Below are positions 35,076-46,779 of a DNA stretch of 64,000 nt, one piece after another. Numbering within the stretch: position 1 is the first letter of the stretch; the number at the start of each line of letters is the position of its first letter. This DNA comes from Rhododendron vialii (lineage: Eukaryota > Streptophyta > Magnoliopsida > Ericales > Ericaceae). The DNA lies in the NCBI RefSeq assembly GCF_030253575.1, contig NC_080563.1, positions 30,253,501-30,317,500 on the forward strand. Reading direction: 5' to 3'. The notes under the pieces are model-generated. The model was not told the origin of the DNA, made no database searches, and saw only the letters and a program-made list of their open reading frames with translations. Position numbers and translations under genes: made by a program.

Positions 35076-35399
35076 GAGATGAAAAAAATACTCTCTTACA
35101 CCACACACCCACCGGCCCTATATATACTTACTATCTTTTTATCACACACCCACTCCCTCAATTTCCTATTATTTCACTTTAACCCTCAATCTTATTAACC
35201 ACCAAATAAACCACAATTTCCCAATTAAACATTTAACAAGCAAATTCAATAATTAAAATTTTACGGACCTCTACAGAGGGTGTCTCTAGTACAGGGTGGA
35301 TGCTGGCCCCCATAAAGCCAACAGTAATTACACTAAACATAACAACTCTTTCCCGTTAAGGGGCTTATTTCTAAAATTAAAATTTGGGGGCCCCTAATT

Positions 35400-35900
35400 T
35401 TAAAAAAAAATTGAGGGCCCAAGGCGTAAACCTTTCTCGCCTTCTCTCAAGGACGGGCTTCTTTAACATTTTGACCACAAATACTATTTGATTAGCCTTA
35501 CTATTGTTGAAAACACAATAGTTTCTTGCTCTCCAAATGTGATGCACAATTTGTACTAGGGCCAATTTTTTTCCATATGTTGCCCAACCCAATTCTTCCC
35601 CCAACTAGTTACCATGCCTTTTGCTTATACACAACTTATGCAAAACCATGAGCCATGTTTGAGCAGAAAAAGAGGCAGCCAAAAAAGAAGTGGTTAGGAT
35701 ACTCTATGCCACTTTGACACAAAACATATATAGGGTGATCCACTACCAATACCATGGCCCCATTCAAGGAGTCGGTCTTTTGTTCATGAGAGCTTTATCA
35801 CCCAACAAGTTAGCCACATGATAAAAGCCCATCTAGCAATATCTTGTTCAAGGCACAACATGGAGGCTCACAGGATCGCATTTTGGGAAGGTCTCGAAGC
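35400..35900 (-). pseudogene. LINE ORF2 C-terminal remnant
   Basis: On the minus strand the fragments AFIMWLTCWVIKLS, DPYICFVSKWHRVS-like text and LVQIVHHIWRARNYCVFNN appear with stops between them. The HIWRARNxxVFN signature is typical of the zinc-binding region after reverse transcriptase in plant L1-type LINEs. It is broken by several stops and frameshifts. Confidence 0.6.
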
Positions 35901-36658
35901 CTACCAGGCTAATTTAACTGAAAAATAAACCATTAGAGGAGAGAGTCCAGATAGACAATATTTTGAACCGAGATGTTGTGTTTTAGGTTTGGAGGCGTAC
36001 GTACCTATATTTTTATTTGCGTAGGGGCTCTATTTCTCTTTCCATGCTGCTGCCATATGCCATTATGAATGTTGAAAGAAACCTAGCTTCTCGCATTTCT
36101 AACGATATCTCCCCCAAATTTTTGTTGTATAAAGGGCCAGTACGATGCCTAAAATCAAGCCACAAAAATAACCAATCCTCATGCACTAGTACTGCGTACC
36201 TGATTAGAGGCTGTCCCAGTTCTTTAGCTTGAAAAGTTTCCTAACCGTCGACGAGGAATCCCAACCTACAAAAGAGTAAAGTACTTCAGTTTGATAACAA
36301 AGGTATGCATGGATCCACTTTGCTCACAATGAACCATTCTTCTTGCTAATTAAAATCCCACAAGTGCGCGCTTAATTTGGAGCACAAACCCACTCCCTCT
36401 TTATCTTAGCTCATGTCTGCTTGAGCTGCACCCCTGAACATAGGAAAGCCCCCTGAACATAGGGAAGCCCAGAGAAGATTTTCAATTTTCTTCAGAATTT
36501 TTTAGGCTAAGATAAAAAATAAAAATAAAAATAAAAAAAGAACTCCAAAAAACCTGCATACTCCACAGAAATGGATCGGATTATTCGGGTTCTCCCTCTA
36601 AATTGAAAAGACCAACTCTTGATTCTCTACACAAGTTTATGTTTCAAGAACTCCATAT

Positions 36659-36848
36659 GGGGGTGCTATAGTGCACCCTCCGCACTACACGTGTAGTGTG
36701 GCCAATCCGGCCGTCCATCTCGGCAATGGACGGCTCGGATTTTCATCCGAATTAATAATAGACGGTTCTGATTTGTAGGAGCTCGGATTAAATCCAAACC
36801 CATCATATCGAGATGGACGGTCGGATCCGCCGCACTACAGTAACTCCC
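36659..36848. mobile_element. MITE-like inverted repeat
   Basis: The arms contain CCGGCCGTCCATCTCG on the left and, in reverse complement, CCGACCGTCCATCTCG on the right. Both are preceded by TGTAGTG(T/C)GGC. A second internal CGGACGG-type pair gives further folding. No TSD was identified. Confidence 0.5.
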
Positions 36849-36952
36849 AATCCCTCCAGATATAGGAGTTTAGAAGTAATGATGACTGGCTAATTAATGA
36901 GTGGAACATCTAGATACCGGCCCTACACGAAAATGGTCTATGGATATGAGAG

Positions 36953-37171
36953 TGTCTTTTTTACGGAGCCTCCGTAAAGAGCTATTCAATCTCGCGCGCC
37001 TATTTCAGTTTTGGATGGTCAAGATTTTAATGAAACTTTTTCCCCGAAAAGTTAATCATAATCAATTATTATCGGTCATAATTGGTTTTCATTTCGGATC
37101 ATCCAAAACTATTTTGGACGGTCGCGATTAAGCTCCGTAACTTCTTCTTTATGGAACAACCGTAAAGAAAG
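36953..37171. mobile_element. MITE-like inverted repeat
   Basis: The left arm has TTACGGAGC..CCGTAAAGAG and CAGTTTTGGATGGTC. The right arm, in reverse complement, has TCTTTACGG..TTACGGAGC and TAGTTTTGGATGATCC. It is non-coding and the borders are approximate. Confidence 0.45.
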
Positions 37172-37404
37172 ATTTTCTCCTACGGATATTGCAGCACAAG
37201 TTTATTTTTGCATCAACTCCAAAATAAAAGATCTAATGAGTTGGTACCTGGTCTAGCCATCATTTTATTTATGAGTATAAACTTAGGCCATTTTGAGTCA
37301 ATAAAACGGGAGAATTCCGGTAATGAGCAAACAAATTGGGACGCATGGAATAACATTATAGTGCACAGGCCATGGTTTGCATTTGACTCAATTCGCATGG
37401 ATTT

Positions 37405-37706
37405 TTTTTGGAAAATGACAGCCCATGACGTGTTTTGATAATTAATACCCGTCAAGGACAAACTAAGAATATTTGTTAATACTGAAAATGACATTGGCAG
37501 ATATTAATTATCAAAACACGTCCTTGGCCGTCATTTTCCCTTTTTTTTTTTTGAACAAACTCAGAAAATTTTAATTACTCAAAATCTTCCTAAAGGGCTA
37601 CAAACCCCAACCAGAGCCCATCGATGGGATAAATCCACGATAATCGGGTTATCCATGTAGTTTGGATAAAAATACTCTGAGTACAGTAAAACACTACTAA
37701 AGGGGG
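37405..37706 (-). mobile_element. Retroposon with 16-bp direct repeats, hit by a MITE
   Basis: CAATTCGCATGGATTT occurs at 37389-37404 and 37707-37722. The insert begins with a T-run, is interrupted by a MITE (37410-37540), continues with the T-run and GAACAAACTCAGAAAATTTTA, and ends near 37706. A minus-strand retroposon whose poly(A) tail was later entered by the MITE explains the order. Confidence 0.6.
37410..37540. mobile_element. Hairpin MITE inside a T-run
   Basis: The terminal inverted repeats of about 38 bp read GGAAAATGACAGCCCATGAC and (reverse complement) GGGAAAATGACGGCCAAGGA. Both continue with GTGTTTTGATAATTAATA. T-runs lie on both sides. Confidence 0.75.
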
Positions 37707-37890
37707 CAATTCGCATGGATTTAATTGCCCCATTTTCGAAGTAAAGTAAGCAAAGTGATATTCAAGGTAAGTACAGGGCGCCAAGGATAATTTACCGATA
37801 GGTCATAAGCTTTCACCGACTACGAGCCGTCGTGTTCTCTCTCCTACGTTTGAAAAGTCGCCAGGAACCTCTCAGGAACCCTATATACCA

Positions 37891-37924
<34 letters not shown>

Positions 37925-37984
37925 CGACCTATTTGGTTTTCTCTAACTTGAATCGTTGATTAATTAAAGAAGAAGAGAATAAAC

Positions 37985-40900
37985 ATGCCAGGGTTAAGCT
38001 GCAACGCATGCAACAAGGAATTCGAAGGCGAATCGGACCAGAAGCTCCATTACAAGTCCGAATGGCACCGCTACAATCTCAAACGCAAGGTTACTCTACT
38101 GACTTAATTTATCTTGTTTCGATTTTCATGTCCTGGTTATGTTTTGTTATCTAGTCTAGAAAAAATGTCTGATAATGTCCTAATATTGTTAGGTCATGTT
38201 AAAGTAGTGATAGGATGAGTTCATGCTCTCTCTCTTTTTCTTTTTCTTTTTTGTCTTCGGATAGATGTCAAAATACCACTTGTTTCCGCAAAAAATACCG
38301 ACAATACCATTTAGACAACAAAGGAAATGAGTTGTCTTGAAATTTGAATAGTGGGTATTTCTGGGCTAAAATATCGAAAATGCTGTTTAGACAATAGCGT
38401 GAACTCACCTTTATTGTTCCTTTAATTCTTTTTCTTGCTCATTTTTCTTCTTTTTTACTCGGGATAGAAGTAGCAGAGAGACATCGTATATGAAGAAAGT
38501 GTCGACTCAAGTAGTTGTTTCGTGATGGGTTCATTATTAGTAAAATTAAATGCCAATTATGATATTAGAACAATAAGCTCTACACTAAATAGACAATGAA
38601 TAATTTATTTCTCGTGACGTACATATAATATACTCAAATAAATGGTAGAAGAAACCAAAGCCGCATTTCAAGTCGATTGTGTTCACAAAAAAATGTGAAT
38701 ACATAAGATTTCCCACCTCATTTTTCCGGTTTGTTGGGGCTGCATTTATATGCATCTTTAGTAGCCCTTTCTGTTTTCACGTTATAATGTATATATATGG
38801 GACAAAAATGAAAGTGTTTGCCGTAGTTTTTCATTCGCCAGAATGATATTGGGAAGATATGGAATGGTCATTCTCCATCATATCCTAATCCAATGGTCAT
38901 TTACCTCAATGGGTGGAGGATTATTCTATTTGTAGCGGCCATTTTGTCATTAGTTGGTGAATCAAGCGTCTGATTCCTTTCGAGTCTCAGAAGAGTGAAC
39001 CAAACATTGCCTAAGAGAAGTTTGTTTTGTTAGAACCTTTTTTTTACTGGGAAACCTTTTTATTTTTAGAACAAACAAATGAAGAGTGCCTTATTATTTC
39101 CCTCAGTAAATAGTGTCCCAGTTGAACATTTAGAAGAAAGCCTTTAGAATAGACTTCCTGCAGTAGTTCCGTAACTTCGTTCTAGACTTCTAGTAACTAG
39201 TATGATAGACCAGAGAAGCATTTTGACGTATATTGGTTAGACATAGTCATTTGTTCTGGATGAAGATGAAATACAAGTTTTGAGAGTCTTGGTATTACGG
39301 AGTAAAATATAGTAATTGTGGTGCCGACATTCTTTTTGGATTGGAGATGAAGTTTGTGGATTAATTTGGTTTATTCAGCAAAGCTTCGCACTTTCAAGCC
39401 TCTTAACCAAAAATGGTTCTAGGAAATATTAAGTTTTCTCTTTTTGAGGTCCCTCATGCGATGGATGACTTTTGATGTTGCTTGATGGGAAATCCGGTCT
39501 CTGTTTTCTTCTATGACTTCAGCGGGTAAGTGTTTTCTTGCACCAATCTCTGACTCTCTCCCCTGCCATAGATTGAGAAGGCAAATTTTATTTCCACTTC
39601 TTTAGTCTCTTTCATAAGAACTCAATGAGTTCTTGCCTTGCAAACCTGTTTTGTGTGAATCTTTGTTGAGTTGAATATCTCAGCGGTTTCCATGGCAGTC
39701 TAGGCTGCTAGCTCATCAATGTTGGACCTTCATTAGAAATGTATTGACTGTTGGTTTTCTTTACATAATGGAAAAGTAGATATGTCATGATCACCGTTTC
39801 ATTGGATTTATGGCTATTCTTTTGATTTTCTGGCTGCCGCTACATGGAAATTGCAGTATGCTCACTCAAATTCTTGTTTTATTATTTTCAAGTCAAAAGA
39901 CTTGCTATTCCTTATTCGCTAGTAGAGAGGATAGTGACGTAGGGATTTTTTTTTTCTTGTTTGATTGCTACACACTAGTCCAGAAGTATGTTTTTATTTA
40001 TAGTTCAACCAAATTTCAAAAAGTTATGCTTTTCACAGCGCTTATGAAAAAATATCCAGCCATATCCTTCTTATATCGTGTGGTGTCCGAGCTATAACAG
40101 AAATTGGATAATTGTAAAAAGTAATTGGACACATGTAACATATATCGGGCAGTATCGGTGAGGTATTCAATACGCATCCGATTTTCTTGTATGACGATTT
40201 TTGGGAGTATCTGTGCTTCATACCTCAAGCCTTTATCATGGATGTGTGATAGCAAACATTAGAAAATGCCATCCTGAATGATAGACAAATTGTGGTGAAG
40301 GATAGATAAACTGTTTCTAAGGCCAATCTACATAAGGATACCCATGATGGTAACCCATTGCTGAAGTAATTGACGGAATCTTTTTAGAGAACACTCTAAA
40401 CGCTCATTCTACACTACCAGGCCCGATAACACTATCGCAATACCCAGCAAGTCTTGTCACGTGGATATTGTGAACTCTCTCGTCTAACCAAAATCCTCTC
40501 TCATAGTTCTCTTCTGAAGATTACCGAAGTCGTCATGATTGTGCCTTTATTGAGGAGGCCCCCTAGCTTGGACATTAGTGGGCTAATTAATACATTTCAG
40601 CTGCACACTTGCAGTTCAATAGTGGATGCAGTTATTGATCTTCCATTAATTTTTCAAGTTTAATTTCTTAATTCTACTTTCTATTTTGATTATATGTTGC
40701 AAATCAGGTTGCTGGAGTTCCAGGCGTGACGGAAGTACTGTTTCTTGCTAGACAAAATGCACTTGCTGAAGAGAAAAATAAGTCTAGTGAGACTCCTATG
40801 CTCTATACTTGTGCTGTTTGCAGCAAAGGCTACAGAAGTTCCAAGGCTCACGCTCAGCACCTAAAATCGCGAAGTCACACAATGCGGGCTTCCCAAGGAA

Positions 40901-42297
40901 TGAGTCACATAGATGATAGTGCAATAATCAAGCCTCTCCCGCCTCGTGTTGACAACAAGCTTTCCCAACAAAGAGAGCAAGATGATGAAGATAGTGAAGA
41001 AAGTGATGAGTGGGAGGAGGTAGACCCCGATGAAGAATTGCTTGGTGAAGCCACAGATTCTGTGTCTCGTTTGGGTGTAAATGAGCGGGCAAGCAATGTT
41101 GATATGGATGAGGATGACGAAGAGTATGAGTTGGATCCTTCATGCTGCTTTATGTGTGATTTAGAGCATGATGCAATAGAAAGCTGCATGGTTCACATGC
41201 ACAAGCAACATGGCTTCTATGTACCTGACGTCGAGTATCTGAAAGATCCAAACGGCCTTCTTACTTATCTTGGCCTCAAGGTAAATTATCTTGCATGTGA
41301 GCTCCATTTTTGTTGCAGCTTGAGTTTATTTGTCATAAGCCTATTTTTCCTTGTAGAACTGTATTTGACGTATCCCACATACATTGTCCAGGTTAAAAGG
41401 GATTTCATGTGCTTGTACTGCAATGAGAGACGCCATCCTTTCAACAGCTTGGAAGCAGTTAGGAAACACATGGAAGCAAAAAGCCATTGCAAAGTGCATT
41501 ACGGTGATGGTGGGGATGATGAAGAGGCAGAGTTGGAAGAATTTTATGATTACAGCAGCAGGTTTCTTTTTGTTCCTGTTTTTTTCTTTTTTTGAGTAGA
41601 GTTCTATTTTCACTGCTGATTTTGTTTTTATATCATCTCTCTTTAATTGAGTAGCTTCTCTAATGCTAAGTTGGGTTGTTTGGTTTTGTTATAGTTATAT
41701 GGATGCAGATGGGAAGCAACTGGTCGCATCCGATGACCAGAGCAGTGGTGTTGAACTTGGAAGCGGTGGGTCTGAGCTCATAATAACTCGAAGAACTGAG
41801 GACAGAACATCAACCAAAATGCTTGGATCTCGCGAATATTTGCGCTACTACCGCCAAAAGCCACGCCCCTCCTCCACACATGACATCGCCATCACTGCTG
41901 CACTGGCCTCAAGGTTTGATCCATGATATCTCTTTTATTGGGCTGATCCTACTTGTTTTCCTTAGAATTGCCTTTTTCCTTTCCAACTAAGAACCAAGGG
42001 AGGAGGGAAAATAACTGTTTACCTTCCTTTCTTTTCCTTTTCCTGTTCCAAACAAATCCCAAGAGAGGAAAAGAGAAAATGGGGTACATAAAAATGGTAG
42101 TCCAATGGTGATACTGAAATCATGTTTTAATGATCAGGTATCGAAGTATGGGATTGGCAACTGTGCAGTCTAAGGAACACATGGTGAGGATGAAGGTGAT
42201 GAAGGAGATGAACCGAACAGGCGTGGAGGCCATGCGCTCTAAGATTGGCATGAAGAGTAATGTCATTCGCAACCTCCCCAAGAATGTTACATATTAG
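37985..42297 (+). CDS. REIL: Cytoplasmic 60S biogenesis factor REI1-like
   Basis: Exons 37985-38089, 40708-41280, 41392-41561, 41695-41913 and 42138-42297 join by GT-AG introns to 408 residues, close to the Arabidopsis REIL proteins. Residues 1-50 hold the first U1-type zinc finger (CNACNKEF..LHYKSEWHRYNLKRKVAG). A C2H2 finger follows (YTCAVCSKGYRSSKAHAQHL), then an acidic stretch (DDEDSEESDEWEEVD), two more fingers (CCFMCDLEHD..HMHKQHGF and FMCLYCNERRH..HMEAKSHC) and the conserved C-terminal block (REYLRYYRQKPRP, AALASRYRSMG). Yeast Rei1 and its homologues help recycle shuttling factors from late pre-60S particles in the cytoplasm. Plant REIL proteins are associated with growth in the cold. 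Intron 1 is 2.6 kb. I cannot tell REIL1 from REIL2. Confidence 0.93.
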
Positions 42298-44505
42298 TCC
42301 TTTCAGCAAAAGATGTTATGATCAGCTCATGTTTCTCTCTTTACAAGTACAAATTTTACCTTCAAGACATGGTGGTCTAGTATATCTACGTGTTCGGCTT
42401 GTGCTACCTGGTTATGCTCATTTCTCCTTTCACATGTAGCAACGTTTGAAGAGCTCAAGCTGAAGTTAATTTTTTGTTACTTTTTTTTATTTTGCGCCAG
42501 AGATAGAATGTCAGTGGAATAACTTGTTAAAAATTACGATTAGGAGTACTGATGTTGCTCCATTTACTCAAACTCCTGCAAGGTGGGTTGCTACACGACT
42601 GTTGTGCTCTAGTTGGGAGCTGTAAGTTTATTGTTATTCTGGGAATGCGTAGCGCGCGCTGAGGTTCTCTCTGGGAGTGTCATGTCAAATTATTAATTTG
42701 AATTCAGGAGGGCCTATAGGCTTTGAATGGAGATGTTTCTGGCATGGGTTGGCTTACTCTTTCAAAATTCTTCAGCAATCTTATTTTGGTTTTTACTCTT
42801 TATGGACCCCAGTTACTTGGGTTGACCCTTGTGCCAGGTTTACGACTACTTTGAAGTTTTAAAGAAATGTTAAGAGGATTGGAATGGTATATATTAGAGC
42901 ATCCACAACAGCCTTGCTGGACTTCATTCTAAACTAAATTGGGAAACCCCAAAAGAAGTATCAACCTACCTAAAGCATTTACCAACTTTTAAGTAAGTCT
43001 CTTGATGTTTAGTTACCAAGAATGTTTTTTATAACTGAGGTGTTCGGGTCAATTTACGTCCACCTTGACTAATCCTGAGGACACAATCCCATCATCTATT
43101 AGCAAAGAATCTCATTAAAAAAATCCGTATGGACTGTCTTGCACTTGGAAGGTTTCAAAAGACTTTATAAAGGAGCAAACTCATGAGTCTCAAGCCTTAG
43201 ACCACCGGGCCAACTTGTGAAGTCAGTTTCTTCTTTTTTTTACTGAAAAAATACTTTCTTGAAAAAAAATCCGGCAAAAAATGAAAGAATTTTATTTTTT
43301 GTACAAAGTTCTTTTAACAAAACACAATTAGGAAACTAATTTTTTTTCCCTCTATTTTGCTTACATTTCTCACCAAACATTTCTGATAACTGAACGGAAC
43401 CTAGTGTTTCGAGGTTGTCCATAAATAACGACAATAACAAGAAACAAGGATTAATTACACTCCTGATACGATCAAAAAAAAAAATTACACTCCTGATGTT
43501 TCTCAGAAATACATTGACCTACCTTTATGAGTTGACACTTTTGAAACTACTCATTTTTATTAAGATTTTTTCTCCCTCACAATTTAAGTCTAGCACCGTC
43601 ATCTTTAAATTATATTGACCTCCACCATTGTAAATTGCCACATTTTTGGCGTGGTATTTGTTTATCACTATTATACATTTGTTTCTGAATGACAAATTAA
43701 CAGCCAGTAAAAATAAATAAATTAACGACTTTCAAGATTTTTTAGATGAAGTGTGCTCAGTAATAAAAGTTGATAGATGAGGGTAAGGAGTTGGGACTTA
43801 TTTCTTTCGTTTGCCAAACCAAAAAGAAGAGGTAAAATTTGTGGCAATATTTATCACTCGCTAAGATCCATTTCAGGTAATGTCACCTCCCATTCATATA
43901 CTACTACTTTTTCTCGCCAAATCCAAGATCCAAGCGTAGTGGTAAAGTGAGAGACTGTAGTGTAGTAAAGACACCATGAAAATGACACCAACTTTGTTTA
44001 AAGAAAGGCACCAAAAGGAAACAGAGAGTTCATACCAACTGTAAGAAGAGGACTTCCAAATTTATACATTTTACCCACCCAACCCCTTTGAGCTTCTACT
44101 TGGAAACCAGATAAACTGCTCACTTGATGTGCCAAATCCAGATTACAACAGTAGTCAACAACACATATTCCGGAAATTGTCAAAGTCGAATAATATCAAG
44201 TACGTTAAGTCTGGCGGTATCTTCCACATGCAACTAACATGAGCTGCGGCAAGCATTCCGTATGCATTCTACTTTCAAATTCGTGTAGTGCACCCGAGCC
44301 TTGTACTTCCACCACATAGTTTTCACTCCACTTCTAGCCAGGCACAGCTAGAAAATTTTAAAACCACAACAAGATTAATGAACAAATCATTGAACCAATC
44401 TTATGTGTTGTTCCTGCTTCATAATCCAAACATGAGAGAGTAAAGTCTTGAAATACGAGTACCAAAATAAGATGGGATAATATCAAGAGCTATATGAAAC
44501 ATATT
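42298..44505. other. Intergenic; one micro-insertion
   Basis: After the REI1-like gene there is AT-rich spacer. A sequence GAGCATCCACAAC at 42897 resembles a common plant element end, but its partner was not found. The only clear structure is the micro-insertion at 43468-43483. Confidence 0.4.
43468..43483 (+). mobile_element. Micro-retroinsertion with perfect 14-bp TSD
   Basis: ATTACACTCCTGAT occurs at 43454-43467 and again at 43484-43497. Between them are only ACGATC and ten A residues. The ATC-A(n) end matches the plant LINE terminus TTATC-A(n). Confidence 0.75.
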
Positions 44506-45027
44506 GGGAAAAATTACACTTTCACCCCTAAAAAGTATGGTCTTCTTCCCACTTTCATTCTTAAAACTAAAAGATTCTTCCACTTTGTCTGGATCGTATC
44601 TGCAATCTTTTACTTTGGTCTAATTACCAACTGCTGTCATGATCAAGGGAGAAGCTTACCGACTCGGGCGCCGTGACTTATCTCCCCATGGTGGGGGATG
44701 GGTTTGCCATCACCATGGTGGTAAGGGGATCAAAGGAGGTGAAGGATCGGTGGAATCATGTGTTAATGGTTCCTCACAACTTATCGCATGTTAGTATGTG
44801 GGTGGATTAATTTTTCACTTTTCGTTATTTGGCAACTTCATTTTCATATTCCGCCAATATGGTTCGAAACCAGGTCAGGCCAGGATTGCACTGTGGCTTT
44901 TTTTCTGCACACAACTGTTGCCAATTGGATCAAAGTAGGAAATATTGGATAGTTTAGGGAGGGGACATTTTTTAGGACACAAATGTGAAAAAACCATACT
45001 CTAGGTAGTGAGAGAGTAATTTACAAA
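44506..45027. mobile_element. Possible inverted-repeat element
   Basis: The left end AAATTACACTTTCACCCCTA and the right end (reverse complement) AAATTACTCTCTCACTACCT are similar. Both are followed by AGTATGG. Borders and target duplication are unclear. Confidence 0.35.
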
Positions 45028-46441
45028 GTACACAAATGCTCCACAGTGTGAGATCATGGAAAAAAAAAATTATACAGAAAATTAAAGCTTACAGAAACGA
45101 GAGTGCTGGGATCTAGGGTCCATGCACACCTAATTGTCATAGAAACGGGAGCGACGTCTTCGAGAACTGTGAAATACAAGGAGTTTACATAAATTGGAAG
45201 GTAGGTCGAAGATAAGCAACTAATTTGAACATAGTAACAGGTGAAAATCATTCAAATCAACCAACAAAATCAATCTAGTCACACGAGCCTGTATGCCAAT
45301 GGTCGTATTGGCCAAGCCATGGTCTTGGCAAAGCACAAATGGCTATAGCTGATCCAATCAGAAGACAAAAACTCTATTCATTAACAGCCTCCACTAAAAT
45401 TGTAATCAGATAAAGTCCCATGAATGCTAAGTTTTTCAAATAAAAAGACAAGGAACAACACAAGGGTAGTCCTCCTTAAATCTGAGGTCTTCACGTGTAG
45501 CCTTTGTTGGGCTCTATATTTAAGCACATCTGCCATCAAGGGATATGGATTGTTTATTTTTCAAATGCAGGATGGAACGAGCTCTGCTTTGATATCGTAT
45601 AATCTTATATCCAACCCAATTTACCCAAAGCTTAAGCTATTATTTGGAGAGTCCCAACATTATATTAAGTGATCACTCGTCTATACCTAATCAATGTGAC
45701 ACTTACATATCTAACAATATGTGTTAGTAACAGATTCCAAGTCATTGTAAAATGCAAATGGAGCACAAATTTTGGTAATAAAAGAATCAGAAGCCAAATA
45801 GGCTACTTGAGATCAGAAGTGTACTGTCCTCGGTTGATAGATCCATTTCCCCCAGTTAAATCTAAGGCGAGAGGCATATTGAGGCGCCGAAGGTCTATTG
45901 GGGCCTACATGCGAAGCAAGTGGAAAGTCCAGCAAATGGCAACTTGTCAAGAAAAACAAAAGGTAATCTAACATAGAGAAAAATTAAGGTTCAACACAAT
46001 CTTCACATGGCATCTAATCCACCAAGCCTTAAGTGAGAGAGAGTAAATTGATCACATAATATATCAAGCAATCCAACATGAGCAATCAAAAAATAAAATA
46101 CAGTATACAGATTTTTTTTTTTGAAAGGCACAGCATACAGATTACTACTCAACAACTAAGCAATTACAGCTACAGAATACACATTTCTTCTTCAAAATCC
46201 CACTTGTTATGAATCAAAGCATAACTTTGACCAACAATTAAGCAAGTGAACAAATAATTAAGGTTAACAAATGACGGTTAGGCAGTACAATAAGCAACTC
46301 TTACAGTTTCTGTTAGTCAATGCAGATTCAGCAGCAACAAAACTATGAAACCTTGCAGCAATTATATTCAGTCATTAACACAAAACCCACTTAATCAGCA
46401 TAAACATAAAACCATGTGACCGGAAGAGTGTGTGTGTGTGT

Positions 46442-46444
<3 letters not shown>
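45028..46444. other. Intergenic; unassigned open stretch
   Basis: An open frame at 45669-45971 (+) includes a basic run (ARGILRRRRSIGAYMRSKW) before a possible donor. I do not recognise it and found no partner exon. The micro-insertion at 46114-46130 is described separately. Confidence 0.3.
46114..46130 (-). mobile_element. Micro-retroinsertion with near-perfect 13-bp TSD
   Basis: CAGTATACAGATT (46101-46113) and CAGCATACAGATT (46131-46143) differ at one base. Only a T-run and GAAAGGCA lie between them. Confidence 0.6.

Positions 46445-46494
<50 letters not shown>
46445..46494. repeat. (GA)25 microsatellite
   Basis: Uninterrupted GA dinucleotides preceded by a GTGTGTGT tract. Confidence 0.95.
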
Positions 46495-46496
<2 letters not shown>

Positions 46497-46779
46497 AATA
46501 TCTTCGAAATAGAACGGGAGTCAGTGCAGATCAAAGAAAGAACAGAGAGAGAGAGGAGAGAGGAGCAAAGATTATGCGCAGCCTGCTGCAAGATTCACCG
46601 GCAAAGGGATCCGATCAGAGAGAGAAAGAGAAAGAGGTCATGATTCATAGATGGATCAACTTCCGGACTCTCTTTCCACAGCCATAGAAGGAGAGGAGGG
46701 GGAGGAGGAGGAAGAGAAGGAATAGGAAGCTAACCTGGAAGTCTTGAAAGAGGAAGGGCTCAATGTTTTCTATCCTAAT

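Larger units (their letters stand above)
33441..35275 (-). mobile_element. Solo LTR of a Ty3/Gypsy-type retrotransposon
   Basis: It reads TGTCACGCCC...CTCTACA on the plus strand and is flanked by a perfect 5-bp duplication GAGGG (33436-33440, 35276-35280). The uninterrupted sister repeat at 33150-33180 shows the empty site. The same family recurs at 57239-58883, where an adjacent integrase tail fixes the orientation as minus (TGTAGAGG...GGCGTGACA). A TATATATA box near 35119 fits minus-strand transcription. No internal region remains, so unequal recombination between two LTRs is likely. Confidence 0.88.

Noticed and set aside
34866..35198. Open frames rich in SLSL or RERE across the GA tract at 35 kb.
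   Set aside because: Translation of a microsatellite inside an LTR.
45669..45971. Open frame with an Arg-rich run before GTAATC.
   Set aside because: No homology recognised and no partner exon; not called as a gene.
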